DNA of 64,000 nucleotides from Ulota crispa (GCA_963920765.1 OY987243.1:3348001-3412000); one strand, 5' to 3'. Positions 11,387-22,988 are shown, counted from the first letter of the stretch. Notes: generated by a model from the sequence alone, not told the origin. Numbers and translations are program-made.

Positions 11387-12814
11387 GAACCCAACTTGAC
11401 ACATGCAGGTGGTGTCAAGGAAGGGAAGGGACGTGGTGCCAACTTGTGCATGGGAAGGGCCGCCTAGGTAATTCTAGCTATTTATAAGAAAAGGCAACCA
11501 ATTCAAGTCTTGAATTTGGTCAAGCAATCACTCAATCCTTGTTTGTAAGGATGGGAGGAGAGGGGGGGAGGGGTTGCCAACCAATGGGGCATGGACCCAT
11601 AATATAAGGGAAACATTCTAAGCAATGGGGTGGAGAGCCATAGGAGAAGGAGTGGAGTGGAATGGGCCAATCCTATGGGATACCCAACCCTCCATTCCAC
11701 TTACCCCTTGTAAAAAAAATTAATTTTTTTCAATGAGTTGTATATATATTTTTAGTTTTTTTTCCCATGTTATAATGAACTAAGAGCCCTTGCTTTTTAG
11801 CATTTAGATTGCTGTAATTCAAATTTATGAATTCTAGATAAATCCTCCAATTTTGCCTAGTATATTTGCAAATTTCATGACCTTTTGGCATCTAAAGATT
11901 TTTTGAAGTATGTTGTATATCTTTGATTAATCTGAACATTTTTTAATATAAACCTAACTTGGTCTCCTGTATGGAGCAATCAAACGTCAACTTTGCATAG
12001 AACATTTTTTTTGCTATAAGAGTGGTCAAAGGCTTCTGAAATTTTTGGGCAACACGGAAAAAAACAAACTTCTTCACTTTAGATGTAAATATCTCACTCC
12101 TCTTCATATGGAATAGCCTAGTTTTTTTTCCCACAAGTACTTTTAGTAGTCTAGGGCAAGATCCTATGGTTGGATTTCTCAAAAAAAAAATTCCTACCTT
12201 TCTACTCATTCCCCAAAAGTGACAGTTTTTAGTAACTTTCACAGAAAAAAAGGCTTAATCATTTAGGAGTTAATATTTGCCAATTTTGAGAGATCCTTGA
12301 TGCTATTTTGTATATCAAGACCCCGGAACTAGCGCCATTGTCAAACACTTTTTGAGCCCATGTCTATGCAGCTTTACTTTGATGACGTCCACCAGCCTTA
12401 ACGTTACTAAATTCGGTATGATCTCATGGAGCAAATCGATCAATGGAAGTACTAGGTCCAGAAGGAGTAAACTTACCACAGTAGCATCACCTTCAGTTAA
12501 ATTTTCTATTTCATCAAATTCCAACTCTGGATTGTTTCATAACTTTGCTTAACTGCATCATCTACTCCTTTATAAGAACTCTCTGCTATTTTGTTTGGCT
12601 CCATTGACAAATGCAACAAGAAAACTCTTCCAAAACGATGAACTAGAGTCAACTACAACAAAATTGTGCAAAAACCAAACCAAATAATAGAAGCAAGAAG
12701 AAAGAATCTTTTGCACTAGCAACAAAATGCTTTAAAAAAATTTGGTAAACCAAAGAAGCAGGAAGGAAGAAGATTTAGAAGCGGGGACAAACCAATTTAA
12801 AAGAAATTTGGCTC
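11387..12814. other. AT-rich stretch, no gene recognised
   Basis: Contains a moderately GC-rich purine tract around 11400-11460 and 11550-11700 but no recognisable gene. The opposing open frames at 12315-12552 look accidental. Confidence 0.4.
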
Positions 12815-13004
12815 TTAACCCTTAAAGGACCATCACTAGTAGAAAACTCTGTCCAAAGCAACAAAAAATCAACAGTTTCTTGTTGTTTTGGGCACTTGCC
12901 CACGCTAATTGACTAATTTAACATAATCTTGTAAAAAACTAAATACGTTTTGTTGATTTGGACACCATTATTTAAATCAACAAAAAATTGAAATCTTTGA
13001 GAAT

Positions 13005-13560
13005 CTTTAGGGAATCTTTAAGAATCTTTCAACATCTTCTTAGAATCTTTAAAATTCTTTGAGAATCTTTTCAAGATATGAGAATCTTTGAGAATCTTTG
13101 AGAATCTTTAAGAATATTTGAGAATCTTTAAGAATATTCGAGAACATTTGAGAATCTTTGAGAATCTTTGAGAATCTTTGGGAATCTTTGGGAATCTTTT
13201 CAAGTTTTTTAGAATTTTTGAGAGTGTTTGAGAATAGTTGAGAATCTTTGAGAATCTTCTTAGAATCTTTGAGAATCCTTGAGAATCTTTGAGAAAATTT
13301 TGAAGAATCTTTGGAAATGTTTTAGGAATTTTGAAATTTTTTGAGAATTTTTGAAAATCTTTAAGAATATTTTTAGAATCTTTTTGGAAGCTTTGAGAAA
13401 CTTTGAGAATCTTTGAGAATCTTTTGAGAATCTTTTTGGAAATTTTAAAAATCTTTGAGAATCTTTGAGACTTTTTGAGAACCTTTTTGAAATCTTTGAG
13501 AATCTTTTTAAAATCTTTATGAAATTTGTTAAAATACATCGAAATATTTATAGAAATGGA
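13005..13560. repeat. Minisatellite, 10-bp unit GAGAATCTTT
   Basis: Several dozen imperfect copies of GAGAATCTTT, with spacing variants (TTTT inserts, AAGAATATTT). Read on the minus strand it gives an artificial Lys/Phe/Ile-rich open frame at 13108-13611, which is not a gene. Confidence 0.9.
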
Positions 13561-14481
13561 ATCTCTTAGACTGAATTTGAGTCCTTTTGGAATCTTTTTG
13601 GAATTCATCAAAATACTTTAAAGTCATTTTTAATAAAAAAAACTATCAGAATAGTTTACATTTGTTTTTGAAATCTTTCTAGAATCTTTTTGGACTTCAT
13701 TAAAATGTTTTGAAGTTTTAAAAAATAAAAGAAGTTTGAAAAAAAATCAGAATCTTTTAGAATTTTGAGTGTACATTGACTAGTTTTATTTTCTTTATTT
13801 TTCACAATTTGGTTAGATTTAAAATTAGCAACCTTTAAAGTCAAGTAAAAACATGACCATAACAACAAAAAAATCAACAGTTTTCTGATGATCTGAACAC
13901 TTTTGGACACAACTTCACTAATTCAACAAAATTTTATATAAAAAGTACAACATCTTGGTGTTTTAAATACCACAATTTCTTTAAAAATAAAAATAAAGAT
14001 GCCCCTCAATTCTTTGAAAAAATCATATATGTCCCTCAACAATTAAAAGTACCAAAAATATCTTTCTTTTTTGTATAAATATCAACAATGCTTCTAATAT
14101 ATTGGGAAAATATTAAAAATGCTCCTCAACTATTTTAAATTATTAACATCTTTGTGTTATATGATAACCAAGTGTATAGTTTAATGCACATTCTTACAAA
14201 AAACCAAAAGCGATTTTCACATTTCAAATAACACAAGGATATATTTAACATTTCAAAATAGAAGAGCATTTTTATTATTTTTCCAAAATAATAGGAGTAT
14301 AATTGATATTCCTACAAAATATAAGGAATGTTTTTTATGTTTCAAATTTTTTCGACGTAAACTTGATATTTTGAAAGACTTAAAGGGTATTTTTAGTATT
14401 TTTCCTTCTAATACTAACCAAATGAATTAAATAAAAACAATCTTATAAAATACTTTTATAAGCTTTAAAAGATGGAAGTTG

Positions 14482-14872
14482 ATGTGTACCACACCCTTCC
14501 AATTACTATACCACACCACGGGGTAATTTTTAGATTTCTACCATCAAAAAGTTGAATTTGAAAATTTTGAATTTAGATTTGGACTTAGAGACCTGATATT
14601 GTCTAGAACCATAAAAAAAGTTGCACTTCAACAACATCCAATGAAAAAGTTTAGTTAGGGAGAAAATTATTACTTTTACTTTTGTTTGTAAAAAAAGATA
14701 AGCTATTTCATTAGGTGTTGTTGAATTGCAACTTTTTTTATGATCCTAGACAATATCATGGTCTCTAAGTCCAAATTTGAATTCAAAATTCTCAAACTCA
14801 AATTTTTGATGGTAGAAATCTAAAATTTACCCCAGGGTCTGGTACAATAGTTCTAAGGGTGCGGTACACATA
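14482..14872. mobile_element. Foldback MITE inside the CACTA element
   Basis: The left arm ATGTGTACCACACCCTT pairs with the right end AAGGGTGCGGTACACAT. The arms continue inward ('tagatttctaccatcaaaaa', 'ggacttagagacc', 'aaaaaaagttgcacttcaac' against their complements) for about 160 bp each. Related sequence, without clear ends, occurs near 35390-35480. Confidence 0.75.
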
Positions 14873-15394
14873 TTAATGCCCTTAAAAGTATCCAAAACTA
14901 TTCAAAAGTCTATAGAATTTTAATTTTATAAATATTAGGTTTTATTTCAGTAACTTTTCACAATTTCATGTTATTTAAAACTATCAAACTATGGAGGCTA
15001 TTTTAGCAAAATGAGGTTTTTTTACAAAAAAATTAGCACTAAAAAAGATTTAAAAATGAATCCAACCTTCACCTGTAGCAATCTTTTTGAGATTTGTGAA
15101 TTCCAATAAAAATTTATAAACAAAATCAAAAAGATGGAAATAAACAATTTTTTTTCAAATTTCTGAACACCTTCTCTAATTTTAGCTCATAACTTTTGAT
15201 AAAAAGATTGAAATCCAAAAACAATTAGTGGAGGTGAAAGTAAAATACATTTACCAACTTTTTTTAGTTCTAAGTTTTTTGAAAAAAAATACTTTAATAG
15301 GCCAAAATAGCCTCTAAAGTCTACTGGCTTTGTAAATTACTAAAACATGAATATTTAATGTACAAATAGAATCATGATTCTATTGTGCACATGA

Positions 15395-15590
15395 GTGGAT
15401 GCATGTGTGCCAGTGGTTGTGAGTGAAGTTGTAGACTTGTGGTGTGTGAGCTTGGAGGTGGGGGTTTGAATCCCATTGTCGGCCCTTCCTAGTGGTAGTC
15501 CTGCCTGTGATGTGGCCGCTGGAGAGCGCTCGGCCCCTAGTGATTTTATTTTTGATTTTTTGATTAAAAAAATAGAAATTTCTTTGCAAA
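15395..15590 (+). mobile_element. Possible tRNA-derived SINE
   Basis: A B-box-like GGTTTGAATCCC at 15463-15474 follows an A-box-like 'ccagtggttgtgag' at about 15410-15423, and the segment trails into T/A-rich sequence. The spacing fits an internal Pol III promoter. It is more GC-rich than its surroundings. No target duplication was identified, so this is tentative. Confidence 0.35.
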
Positions 15591-16849
15591 AAAAATACAT
15601 TTGATTTTTTTTTAAGTGAAAAATATAAAATAAGTACAAATTAACAAAAAACTAATAGAAAACAACAAAAAATCAACAAAAAATCAACATACTCTTATTG
15701 AAAAGTACCCAAATCAACTTGACCAAATCAATAGAAAAAATCAACAATTTTTGGTTGAAATTTTGTTGATTTTGTGCTAAAAATTCTACTAGTGCATGGC
15801 CTTTATTTTGTCAAAAGACACTAAAAACTACCACTTCTATGGCAAAGAGTAAAAAAGTTTGAAATTTAGTCATTAAGCAATTCTAACTGCAAGGTCTTGT
15901 ACTAGACTAGTATAAGAATGTGTTGTACAAAACTCAAGAATTTTGACTACACATGTTGGAAGATATATGCATTTAAAGTGTCAAAAACAACTATTTTTGC
16001 ACCTTGCATGACTATATTATTTAACTTTGAACTTTTTTAACTTAATTTTTTTGCACCACCAAGTTTGGAACTTTATTGTTTTAAGGTGGGAAGTTGAGTT
16101 GAGAATCTTGGGAAAAAAATTAAAACAAAAAATACTCAATTTTCATTCTTAAAAAAAACATTAGGTAGAAGAAGGTATGAGATTGAACATAAACTTAAAT
16201 TGCTAATAACCTTGCAATGGAATTGAAACACAATAATCCCAGTAGTGAGATTGTTCTAGAAAGAAAACTACACCCTCTCCAACAAAAATTTTTGAAAAAA
16301 TGTTAAATTTGCATTCAAAAATGGAGTTTGTAAGTTATTTTTTCAATAAGATGCTTGAATTGCCCAAAAAACAAGATTATCCATAACATTCTCATAACTA
16401 GTCCAAATGGAATGAACCAAAGCTTCATATGTAGACAAAGATATAATCTATGAGAAAAATATTTAAAAGAATTTTTCAAATTTTTGTAAAAAAAAAATTT
16501 GCTGACCAAACTCTCCAAGTTTGTGCTTATTTGGGCATAACTTTTGCTCTTTGGCATAGATTGGAATACAATTTATATTCCCCAAAAGCTAATGTATTTT
16601 CCTATCTTCAAAAAAAGTTTCAAAAATTGGGACAAAAATTGAGCCCAGCCCAAAATCCCATTTGTCCCCCGTAGGGACAATGGTCCTTTAGGGGTTAAAG
16701 AAATCCCACATGGCAAGATTTTAAGAATTTTGTCCAAGCGTTGTTTACGAAGGGTAAGCCTTATGCACAGTGATTGTGACGTTTGAGCCACTAGGAACTT
16801 GTGCTTTGCCCTTGTTCCCAGTTGTTTAAACATCATAACTGCCTTGCAT

Positions 16850-17345
16850 AAGGGGCTTCATTACCCTACACATTTAGGCAAAGAGGAAATGACACTTCAT
16901 CTACACTAAAGTACATTTAGGTTGCCTTAACAATTAGGTTGTCATACTCTAGAAAGTCACGCCATGCCTCATTGTTTGGCCACTCAAAGGTGCATGCGAC
17001 TTTTTAGATACTAGGATTTCACATGGTTTAAGGCTAAAAGCAACATTAATTAAATTTTCAGAACATTGTTGTTATTGCCAAGTCCTTGTTGTAGTTAAAA
17101 TTTTATTCATTGCAGTAATTTTTAATGAAAATTATTGTAGTGCCAATAAGTACAGTATTTATGTAGCGTAAAATATGAAGTAATTAGTGTGGAATAATCT
17201 AAGAAGGTGTTCACACTTGGTGTTAAGAGTGATAGTAGTGAAGAAAAATTAGATGCATCTGGACACACCCTCAAACTACATTCAAATTACTAATACCCAT
17301 CCTAACACCAAGTGTGAACATACCCATAGGTATGTATTTAGTGTA
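16850..17345. repeat. Dispersed repeat 'R1', copy A
   Basis: Order of shared blocks: 'catttaggttg', 'ggccactcaaaggtgcat', 'tttcacatgg', 'ttgttgttattgccaag', 'tagtgccaataagtac'. The same order appears at 17860-19350 (interrupted) and 48880-49190. No coding signal. Confidence 0.6.
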
Positions 17346-17399
17346 CAATCTAAATATTCACGGATGCTGTATCTCTAACGAAGATCATCCATAAAAAAT

Positions 17400-17720
17400 T
17401 TGATGATAAAAATTCAAGGGGAAAAGCACCCCTAGCAGGACAAAAGGAACGGGCGGTAAGCCCGGCAACGGGGAGCGAGGCCGAGGCCATGACCAAGAGC
17501 AGGGCCTCGGCCGTATCCAGACCGTATCCAGACCGTATCCTAGTCCACCCGAGATGCACAGGCCTCCGAAGCAGACACCCCCAGCGGCCCAGTCCAGATA
17601 GCACCATATCCTGCATAATATCTGCATGGGTCCCGATACAGTATCAGAATTCCTTCCGGCCTCGCCCGGGGCGGTACTGCACTTCCGCGGTTTTTTTCCT
17701 TTTTTCTTTGGTCACGCCAC
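17400..17720. other. Isolated GC-rich island
   Basis: About 300 bp of sharply higher GC in AT-rich surroundings, including a triple repeat of 'ccgtatccaga' around 17509-17540 and 'accatatcctgcataat'. A second island at 22160-22350 has 'gctatatcctgcgcag'. No open frame is convincing. It may be a captured gene or promoter fragment, or an element terminus. Confidence 0.4.
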
Positions 17721-18028
17721 CGGCACCCCACAATTATCGCAGGTACCCGAAATTAATGGATTCCACTCCCATCCACGTGGGAATGTCCATCCATGGAATT
17801 CAGCATTATCAGTAATTTTCATCCACATCTTTGCGAACCTTGTATTTTACAGGTAAGAATTTGAGAATTTGACTAATTCATCCATTTTTGCACCTACCCC
17901 ACACATTGCACTTAGGTTGCAATTGTGGTAACAATTAAGTTGTCTTACCCCCAAAAAATTATGTCACAACTCATCGTTTAGCCATTTGGAGGTGCTAGAG
18001 ACTCATTAGATATTGTGATGTCACATGA

Positions 18029-19180
18029 GGTAGCAGCACCATAAGCGTGAGTTTAACCCCTAAAAGTCCGAGCACTGTTTTTTGGCAAAATAGTGATAAT
18101 GGGCAACTCACTATAAGTGGACATTTCATCTTTTTTCTTTGAAAATTTCACACATGATGTGTCCAAGGAGTAGTTTTAAGGTCCAACAAGTTTCATAACT
18201 TTTGACTACATGGTTCAAAAGTAATTGCATGAAATGTTGTTTTTTTGAACTTTGGGCAGCCTGGGCAGCTCAAAAAACTTCTTTAAAATTTAATTTTTTT
18301 TGAATTTTTTTTGAAATTGGTTCTTTAGACTTATGTGTACTTGGGAAGCTTTGAACCATTCATTTTTTATTGATTATATGAAAGTTATGAGACATTTTAG
18401 TTTGTGGGTAGGTATGGAGCCATGCCTACCCACAAACTAAAATGTCTCATAACTTTCATATAATCAATAAAAAATGAATGGTTCAAAGCTTCCCAAGTAC
18501 ACATAAGTCTAAAGAACCAATGTCAAAAAGAAATTCAAAAAAAATTAATTTTTAAAGAAGTTTTTTGAGCTGCCCAAGCTGCCCGGAGTTTAAAAAAACA
18601 ACATTTCATGCAATTACTTTTGAACCATGTAGAAAAGTTATGAAAATTGTTGGACCTTAAAGCTACTCCTTGGATACATCATGTGTGAAATTTTCAAAGA
18701 AAAAAGATGAAACGTCCACTTGTAGTGAGCTACCCAAAATCCATTTTGTCCCCCAAAGGGACAAGTGGGCTTTTAGGAGTTAAGCATTATATGGTATATA
18801 CTGTGACTAAACAAACTTGAAAATAATATTGCTAGATTAGAAAGAAGGAATGAAGAACATTGGCATCAATTTCAAAGTTTCAATTGCAAGCATTTGTTCA
18901 TAAAGATTTTTCAAAGTTCAAAATCACTAAAAATCCATGCTGTGAGTAGGAGATGCTAAAAACAATGTGATGGGGCTCTCAAAACCGTCATGGAAGTCAC
19001 CTACAACCATCACTTTGTCACTCATAAACATCACTTTGTCACTCATAAACATCACTTTGTCACCCATAACCATCACCTAAGTACCCATAACTATTTTTTT
19101 ATTAACTGAAAGTCACTGACACAAGCTGTCAGGCGTAGGTCACGCCCATGGAGACAGTAACAAGTATGAGTGTTGCTACC
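18029..19180. mobile_element. MITE-like element of the 'ataagcgtga' family
   Basis: Its left end 'ggtagcagcaccataagcgtga' and right end 'tatgagtgttgctacc' are partly complementary. The interior matches 1100-1383 ('taggagatgctaaaaacaa', 'catcactttgtcac'). The 21-bp unit around 'catcactttgtcactcataaa' is repeated about three times at 19010-19070. It hosts the TTAA foldback element at 18053-18783. Confidence 0.5.
18053..18783. mobile_element. TTAA-bounded foldback element with ~330-bp arms
   Basis: TTAACCCCTAAAAGTCCGAG at the left pairs with GGGCTTTTAGGAGTTAA at the right. Nearly the whole element is one inverted repeat: 18095-18410 mirrors 18425-18740, centred on 'gtatggagccatgcctac'. Arm identity is very high, so the palindrome is recent or kept by conversion. 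RNA from it would form a long hairpin. Confidence 0.8.
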
Positions 19181-19599
19181 TTAGTTTATGGTGCTATTTT
19201 TCAGCAACTTTGTTGTTGTTGCCAAGCTCCATAATAGAATGTTTATTGTAATGATAATTGATGAAATTATTGTAGTATCGTTAAGTATCTATGTAGTGAA
19301 AAACATAGAGAAAGATTGTATGGGGGCAACCTAAATGCAATATTTAGTGTAGTCTTTACTATTGTTGTGTCAAAATGAGGTAAGATTCTATGGAATCTTT
19401 GGTTGTGGCAAGTCCAAGTGTGCAATTTGGGTTTCCTGCCAAAGAAATAAGAAAATCCTTTTGACCCCAAAACAACCATGAGGATAGAATGTGTCCTCAA
19501 CCAATTTTTGAAGTTAAATAAAGCCTTACCAAATTACTAGTTTTAGTAGTTTATGTTTTTGGAAATTTATTTTTGAAGTTTAGTATTAGCTTCAACAAT

Positions 19600-19815
19600 C
19601 TGATTTTGCAAATGATTAACTACATGATTTTTCTATTCAAGATTTTGTGCAAGGGTATCCATTGCAATCTTGACTTCATGTAGTGTTGAGGGCCCTTGGG
19701 AATGAGCCTCAAAAACACTAGATTTTTGAGAAAAAATCACATTATAAATTAATTTAAAAAAATTGTAGAGTAGATTTTGAGAAGTCATAGTTTGATTGAG
19801 GCTATGCATGTTAAG
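19600..19815. mobile_element. Truncated copy of the 653-bp TTAA family
   Basis: 'ttctattcaagattttgtgc', 'tagtgttgagggcccttggg' and 'gtagattttgagaagt' match the interior of 20469-21122 in the same orientation. Neither TTAA terminus is present. Confidence 0.55.
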
Positions 19816-19819
19816 CTCT

Positions 19820-20472
19820 TTAACCCCTCACCCGCCACAGTACATTTGAGTATCTCAGAATTTGTTTGAAAGTGAACAAAATGCCGGCATTTTGATCAAT
19901 CTTATTGATTTTCTTTGAATTGTAACCATACGAATTCAAAGTAGACATGTTATAAATCACATAGGAAAAGAAATTACAACAATATCACTTGTGGATTGAA
20001 AGATGATAATGTTTGATCATGAGGGTGCTAAAATTGCAAAAGTGATTTGAAGTCTTTCAATCCTCTTTTTGCATCTCAAACCTAAAACTAAGGGTACCAA
20101 AATAATATGAGTATGTAAAGTATAACATACATAACCCCAATCAATTTACTGCTTCTCAAAATATATTCTACAATTTTTTAAATTAAAATTTTAATGTGAT
20201 TTTTTCTCCAAGTTCTAGTGTACTTGAGGCTCATTTCCAAGAGCCTTCAACACTAGAAAGTGATGATTTGCAATGGACACCCTTGCACAAAATCTTGAAT
20301 AGACAAATCACTTTAATTCGTTTTCAGAATCAGACTCTTGATGCTAAAACTAGATTTCAATAAGAATTTTAAAATAAAAACAATAACTAAAAAAATCTTG
20401 AAGAAAGGTCGCGCATCTGTATATAAAATTCAAAAGGGCCCAGTTTGGGCCCCTTGGGTGGTGAGGGGTTAA
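19820..20472 (+). mobile_element. TTAA-bounded element, 653 bp (left of a mirror pair)
   Basis: Bounded by TTAACCCCTCACC and GGTGAGGGGTTAA. A same-size relative in the same orientation lies at 62410-63063, and a head-on inverted copy at 20469-21122 shares its right-hand TTAA. No transposase. Confidence 0.8.
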
Positions 20473-21122
20473 CCCCTCATCGCTCAAAGGGCCCAAATTG
20501 GGCTTCTTTGAATTTTATTTAGGGATGCACAACCTTTCTATAATATTTTTTGTGTGATTATTATTATGTTGAAACTCATACCAAAGTCTAGTTTCAACAT
20601 CAAGAGTTTGATTTTGAAAACGAATTAAAGTGATTTGTCTATTCAAGATTTTGTGCAAGGGTGTCCATTGCAAATCATCACTTTCTAGTGTTGAAGGCTC
20701 TTGGAAATGAGCCTCAAGTACACTAGAACTTGGAGAAAAAATTATATTAAAATTTTAATTTAAAAAATTGTAGAATATATTTTGAGAAGTAGTAAATTGA
20801 TTGGGGTTATGTATGTTATACTTTACATACTCATATTATTTTGGTACCCTTAGTTTTAGGTTTGAGGTGCAAAAAGAGGATTGAAAGACTTCAAATCACT
20901 TTTGCAATTTTAGCACCCTCATGATCAAACATTATAATCTTTCAATCTAAAAGAGATATTGCTTTGTTTTCATTTCTAGTGTGACTTCTAACATTTCTAC
21001 TTTGATTTTATATGGTTACAATTCAAAATAAATTCATACAACTTATCAAAATGCTGACTTTTTGTTCAAATTAGAGCAAATTCTTAGAAGCTCAGGAATT
21101 TTCAAGGTTGTATTGGGGTTAA
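20469..21122 (-). mobile_element. TTAA-bounded element, 654 bp (right of a mirror pair)
   Basis: Inverted copy of 19820-20472. The junction GAGGGGTTAACCCCTC is a perfect palindrome with a single TTAA serving both elements. The far end reads ATTGGGGTTAA. Together the pair forms an imperfect palindrome of about 1.3 kb. Confidence 0.8.
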
Positions 21123-21232
21123 GGAATATGTTTATTTCTGGCAAATGATGGACTGAACTAGGCCATCCTGATTTGGCGCTACCCCTGTACGTTTATTTTC
21201 ATAATTCCTCTAGAATACTCCTAATGGTGTCG

Positions 21233-22156
21233 TTAACCCCTAAAGGACCAAGCAAAGTTTTCACCAAAAACTCTTCAAAACTGTCATTTTTAGAGCGTCA
21301 ACCAAATTTGAAAAAAAAATCATTTTTATGCATATGTGACTATAGGATCTTGTAGAAGAATAGTTTTGGAAGATGTGGAAAAAGTTTCAAAGTTTTCCAC
21401 CATGTGGATTGGAAGTTAGAATGGTTTGAATACTCAAAAACAACTTGGGAAAAACCAGGCAGCTACCTTCAAAAGGTGAAATTCCTAAGGAAAAAGGGCC
21501 ACTTGGGTGGTGCTTCTCTAAATTCCTTATTCCACCTAAGTAAAGTACATGTCAAAAAAGTTTCAAATCATTTGGAGTTGTATAACATACAGAAAATAAT
21601 TAGTAAGTAAAAAGAAGTAGAGAATGATTCAAAACACTAAAGTGTTAAGAATTTAATTATGGAAATGAAACATGCCAGTCCCAACGGTCAAAATGTTGTC
21701 ATAAACAATATATATCCTTTGGTTTTGTTTCTTTCCCAAAATGTTGAGAATTGAGTAACATAAAGGACTTCAAAGTTTATTTTAGAGTAGAGAATCCATA
21801 ACTGTCCACAAAAAAAATCCTCATAACTTTCATCTCGTTGATCAAAATGGAATGATTCAAAGCTTCCTACATTCACATAAATCTCCTAAACTAATTTCAA
21901 ATTTTTTGTTTTTGAAAATTTTGATTTTTAAAAATCTGCCCAAGTTGCCCGCCGAACATAAAAAACAACATATTAGGCCATAACTTTTTACTCATAATTT
22001 TAAATGTCATGAAATTTAGTGCATATGAAAGATAAACCTCATTCCCACATTCCATTTAAATTTCAGTCTAAAATACAAAAAGCTCCAATCACATGTACCT
22101 GCCCAAAATCGTTATGTTTCTTAAAAAAAAAAAGGGTCTGATCCTTTAGGGGTTAA
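21233..22156. mobile_element. TTAA-bounded element, 924 bp, uninterrupted
   Basis: TTAACCCCTAAAGGACCAAG at the left and GATCCTTTAGGGGTTAA at the right. It is the intact reference copy for 7676-9050 and retains both of the sites into which hAT and CACTA-like elements inserted there. Its own open frames (21173-21610) are short and non-homologous to transposases. Confidence 0.8.
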
Positions 22157-22159
22157 AAC

Positions 22160-22350
22160 CGATGGCCTTGTCCAGAAATTTCTGTGAAATTATTATTTTG
22201 CCAGTGACGTGGAAAGGGGCCTTCCAGGTAAGGACCGAGGCAACGAAGGGTCGACGTCACCCCCTACATGGCTTCGAGACTGGACAAAACGTAGGGGCGG
22301 TCCCCCACGTCCCAACTCTGCTATATCCTGCGCAGTGTCAGTCAGGGATT
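22160..22350. other. Second isolated GC-rich island
   Basis: GC-rich sequence with 'ggtaaggaccgaggcaac', 'gtcgacgtcacc' and 'gctatatcctgcgcag' directly after a TTAA element. It shares the 'atatcctgc' core and the following pyrimidine tract with the 17400-17720 island. No gene recognised. Confidence 0.4.
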
Positions 22351-22409
22351 GTTTTTTTCTTTCATTTTACAAGGGTAAGCTTAGAGTCAATGTCTTTTTA
22401 ATGTTTTTG

Positions 22410-22935
22410 CCAAGGTAGGGTGACTTGCACCCTAGAAAGTGCGCAGGTAAGGAAATTTGGTTAATATTGGAACAAATGAATGATACTTGTACGTTCACCC
22501 AACAAGTTTTCTAATATAAAGTTACTTTTATTCAAAAGTTGGCAAATCATATGTTTGCTTAAGGAGATATCCGGCAATTTCATCCACTTTTTGAGCTTAA
22601 TTTCTTAGTGTAGTGGCAGCCACAAGGGTTTTGAGGTAAGATTACAAAAAGAATTGTCAATAAAAAAACATTGGGTAGAGCAACCCGCACCCAACAATGC
22701 AAGTAGGTAAGGAAAAATTGGACAGAATGGGATATAATCATCAATATGTGCACGTTCATCCATAAGTTGTATTAATATTAGTAAACATTATTCAAATTTT
22801 AGCAATTTTGGTGTTGGTTCGGAGAGGGATTTGGCAATTTCATCTATTTTTCTATTATATTTTTTCAATGTTACGATAGCCAGTGACAATTTGAAGTAAG
22901 ATTTAGGAAAAAAATTGCTAGTACAAAAAGTCCTG
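22410..22935. repeat. Tandem pair of a ~260-bp dispersed repeat
   Basis: 'tagggtgacttgcaccctag' at 22413 and 'tagagcaacccgcacccaac' at 22676 begin two diverged copies that share 'caggtaaggaaa', 'aatatgtgcacgttcatcca'-like text and 'ggcaatttcatc'. A third copy starts at about 59357 ('tagagcgacctgcacctcaa'). Confidence 0.65.
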
Positions 22936-22988
22936 ATGCCAATGCCCAAATTTGTTGTGTTGTAAAAAAAACTAAACATAAAAATAAA

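Larger units (their letters stand above)
12834..15794. mobile_element. CACTA (En/Spm-type) non-autonomous transposon, 2.96 kb
   Basis: Termini CACTAGTAGAA and TTCTACTAGTG are perfect inverted repeats flanked by a 3-bp duplication CAT (12831-12833 and 15795-15797), the signature of the CACTA superfamily. Subterminal AAATCAACA/TGTTGATTT motifs cluster at both ends. The interior has no transposase. It holds a 10-bp minisatellite, a foldback MITE (14482-14872) and a SINE-like segment. A second copy of the left-terminal sequence occurs near 13865 ('aacaaaaaaatcaacagttt'), hinting at an internal rearrangement or a nested relative. Confidence 0.85.
12815..16698. mobile_element. TTAA-bounded element split by a CACTA insertion
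   Basis: TTAACCCTTAAAGGACCAT at the left and ATGGTCCTTTAGGGGTTAA at the right are a near-perfect TIR pair. Removing the CACTA insertion (12834-15794) and one copy of its CAT duplication leaves about 920 bp, the same size as the related element at 21233-22156 (924 bp). The insertion therefore landed only 15 bp inside the left TIR. Confidence 0.8.
17860..19350. repeat. Dispersed repeat 'R1', copy B, split by nested insertions
   Basis: R1 blocks run from 17860 to about 18028 ('catttggaggtgctag', 'gtcacatgagg') and resume at about 19190 ('caactttgttgttgttgcc', 'tattgtagtatcgttaag'). The gap holds the element at 18029-19180, itself carrying the TTAA element at 18053-18783: a three-level nest. Confidence 0.6.

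Noticed and set aside
13108..13611. 167-codon Lys/Phe/Ile-rich minus-strand frame
   Set aside because: It is the translation of the GAGAATCTTT minisatellite and has no non-repeat coding content.
15380..15589. tRNA gene
   Set aside because: Only a B-box-like GGTTTGAATCCC and a weak A box are present. No cloverleaf with a paired acceptor stem could be formed, so it is listed as a tentative SINE instead.
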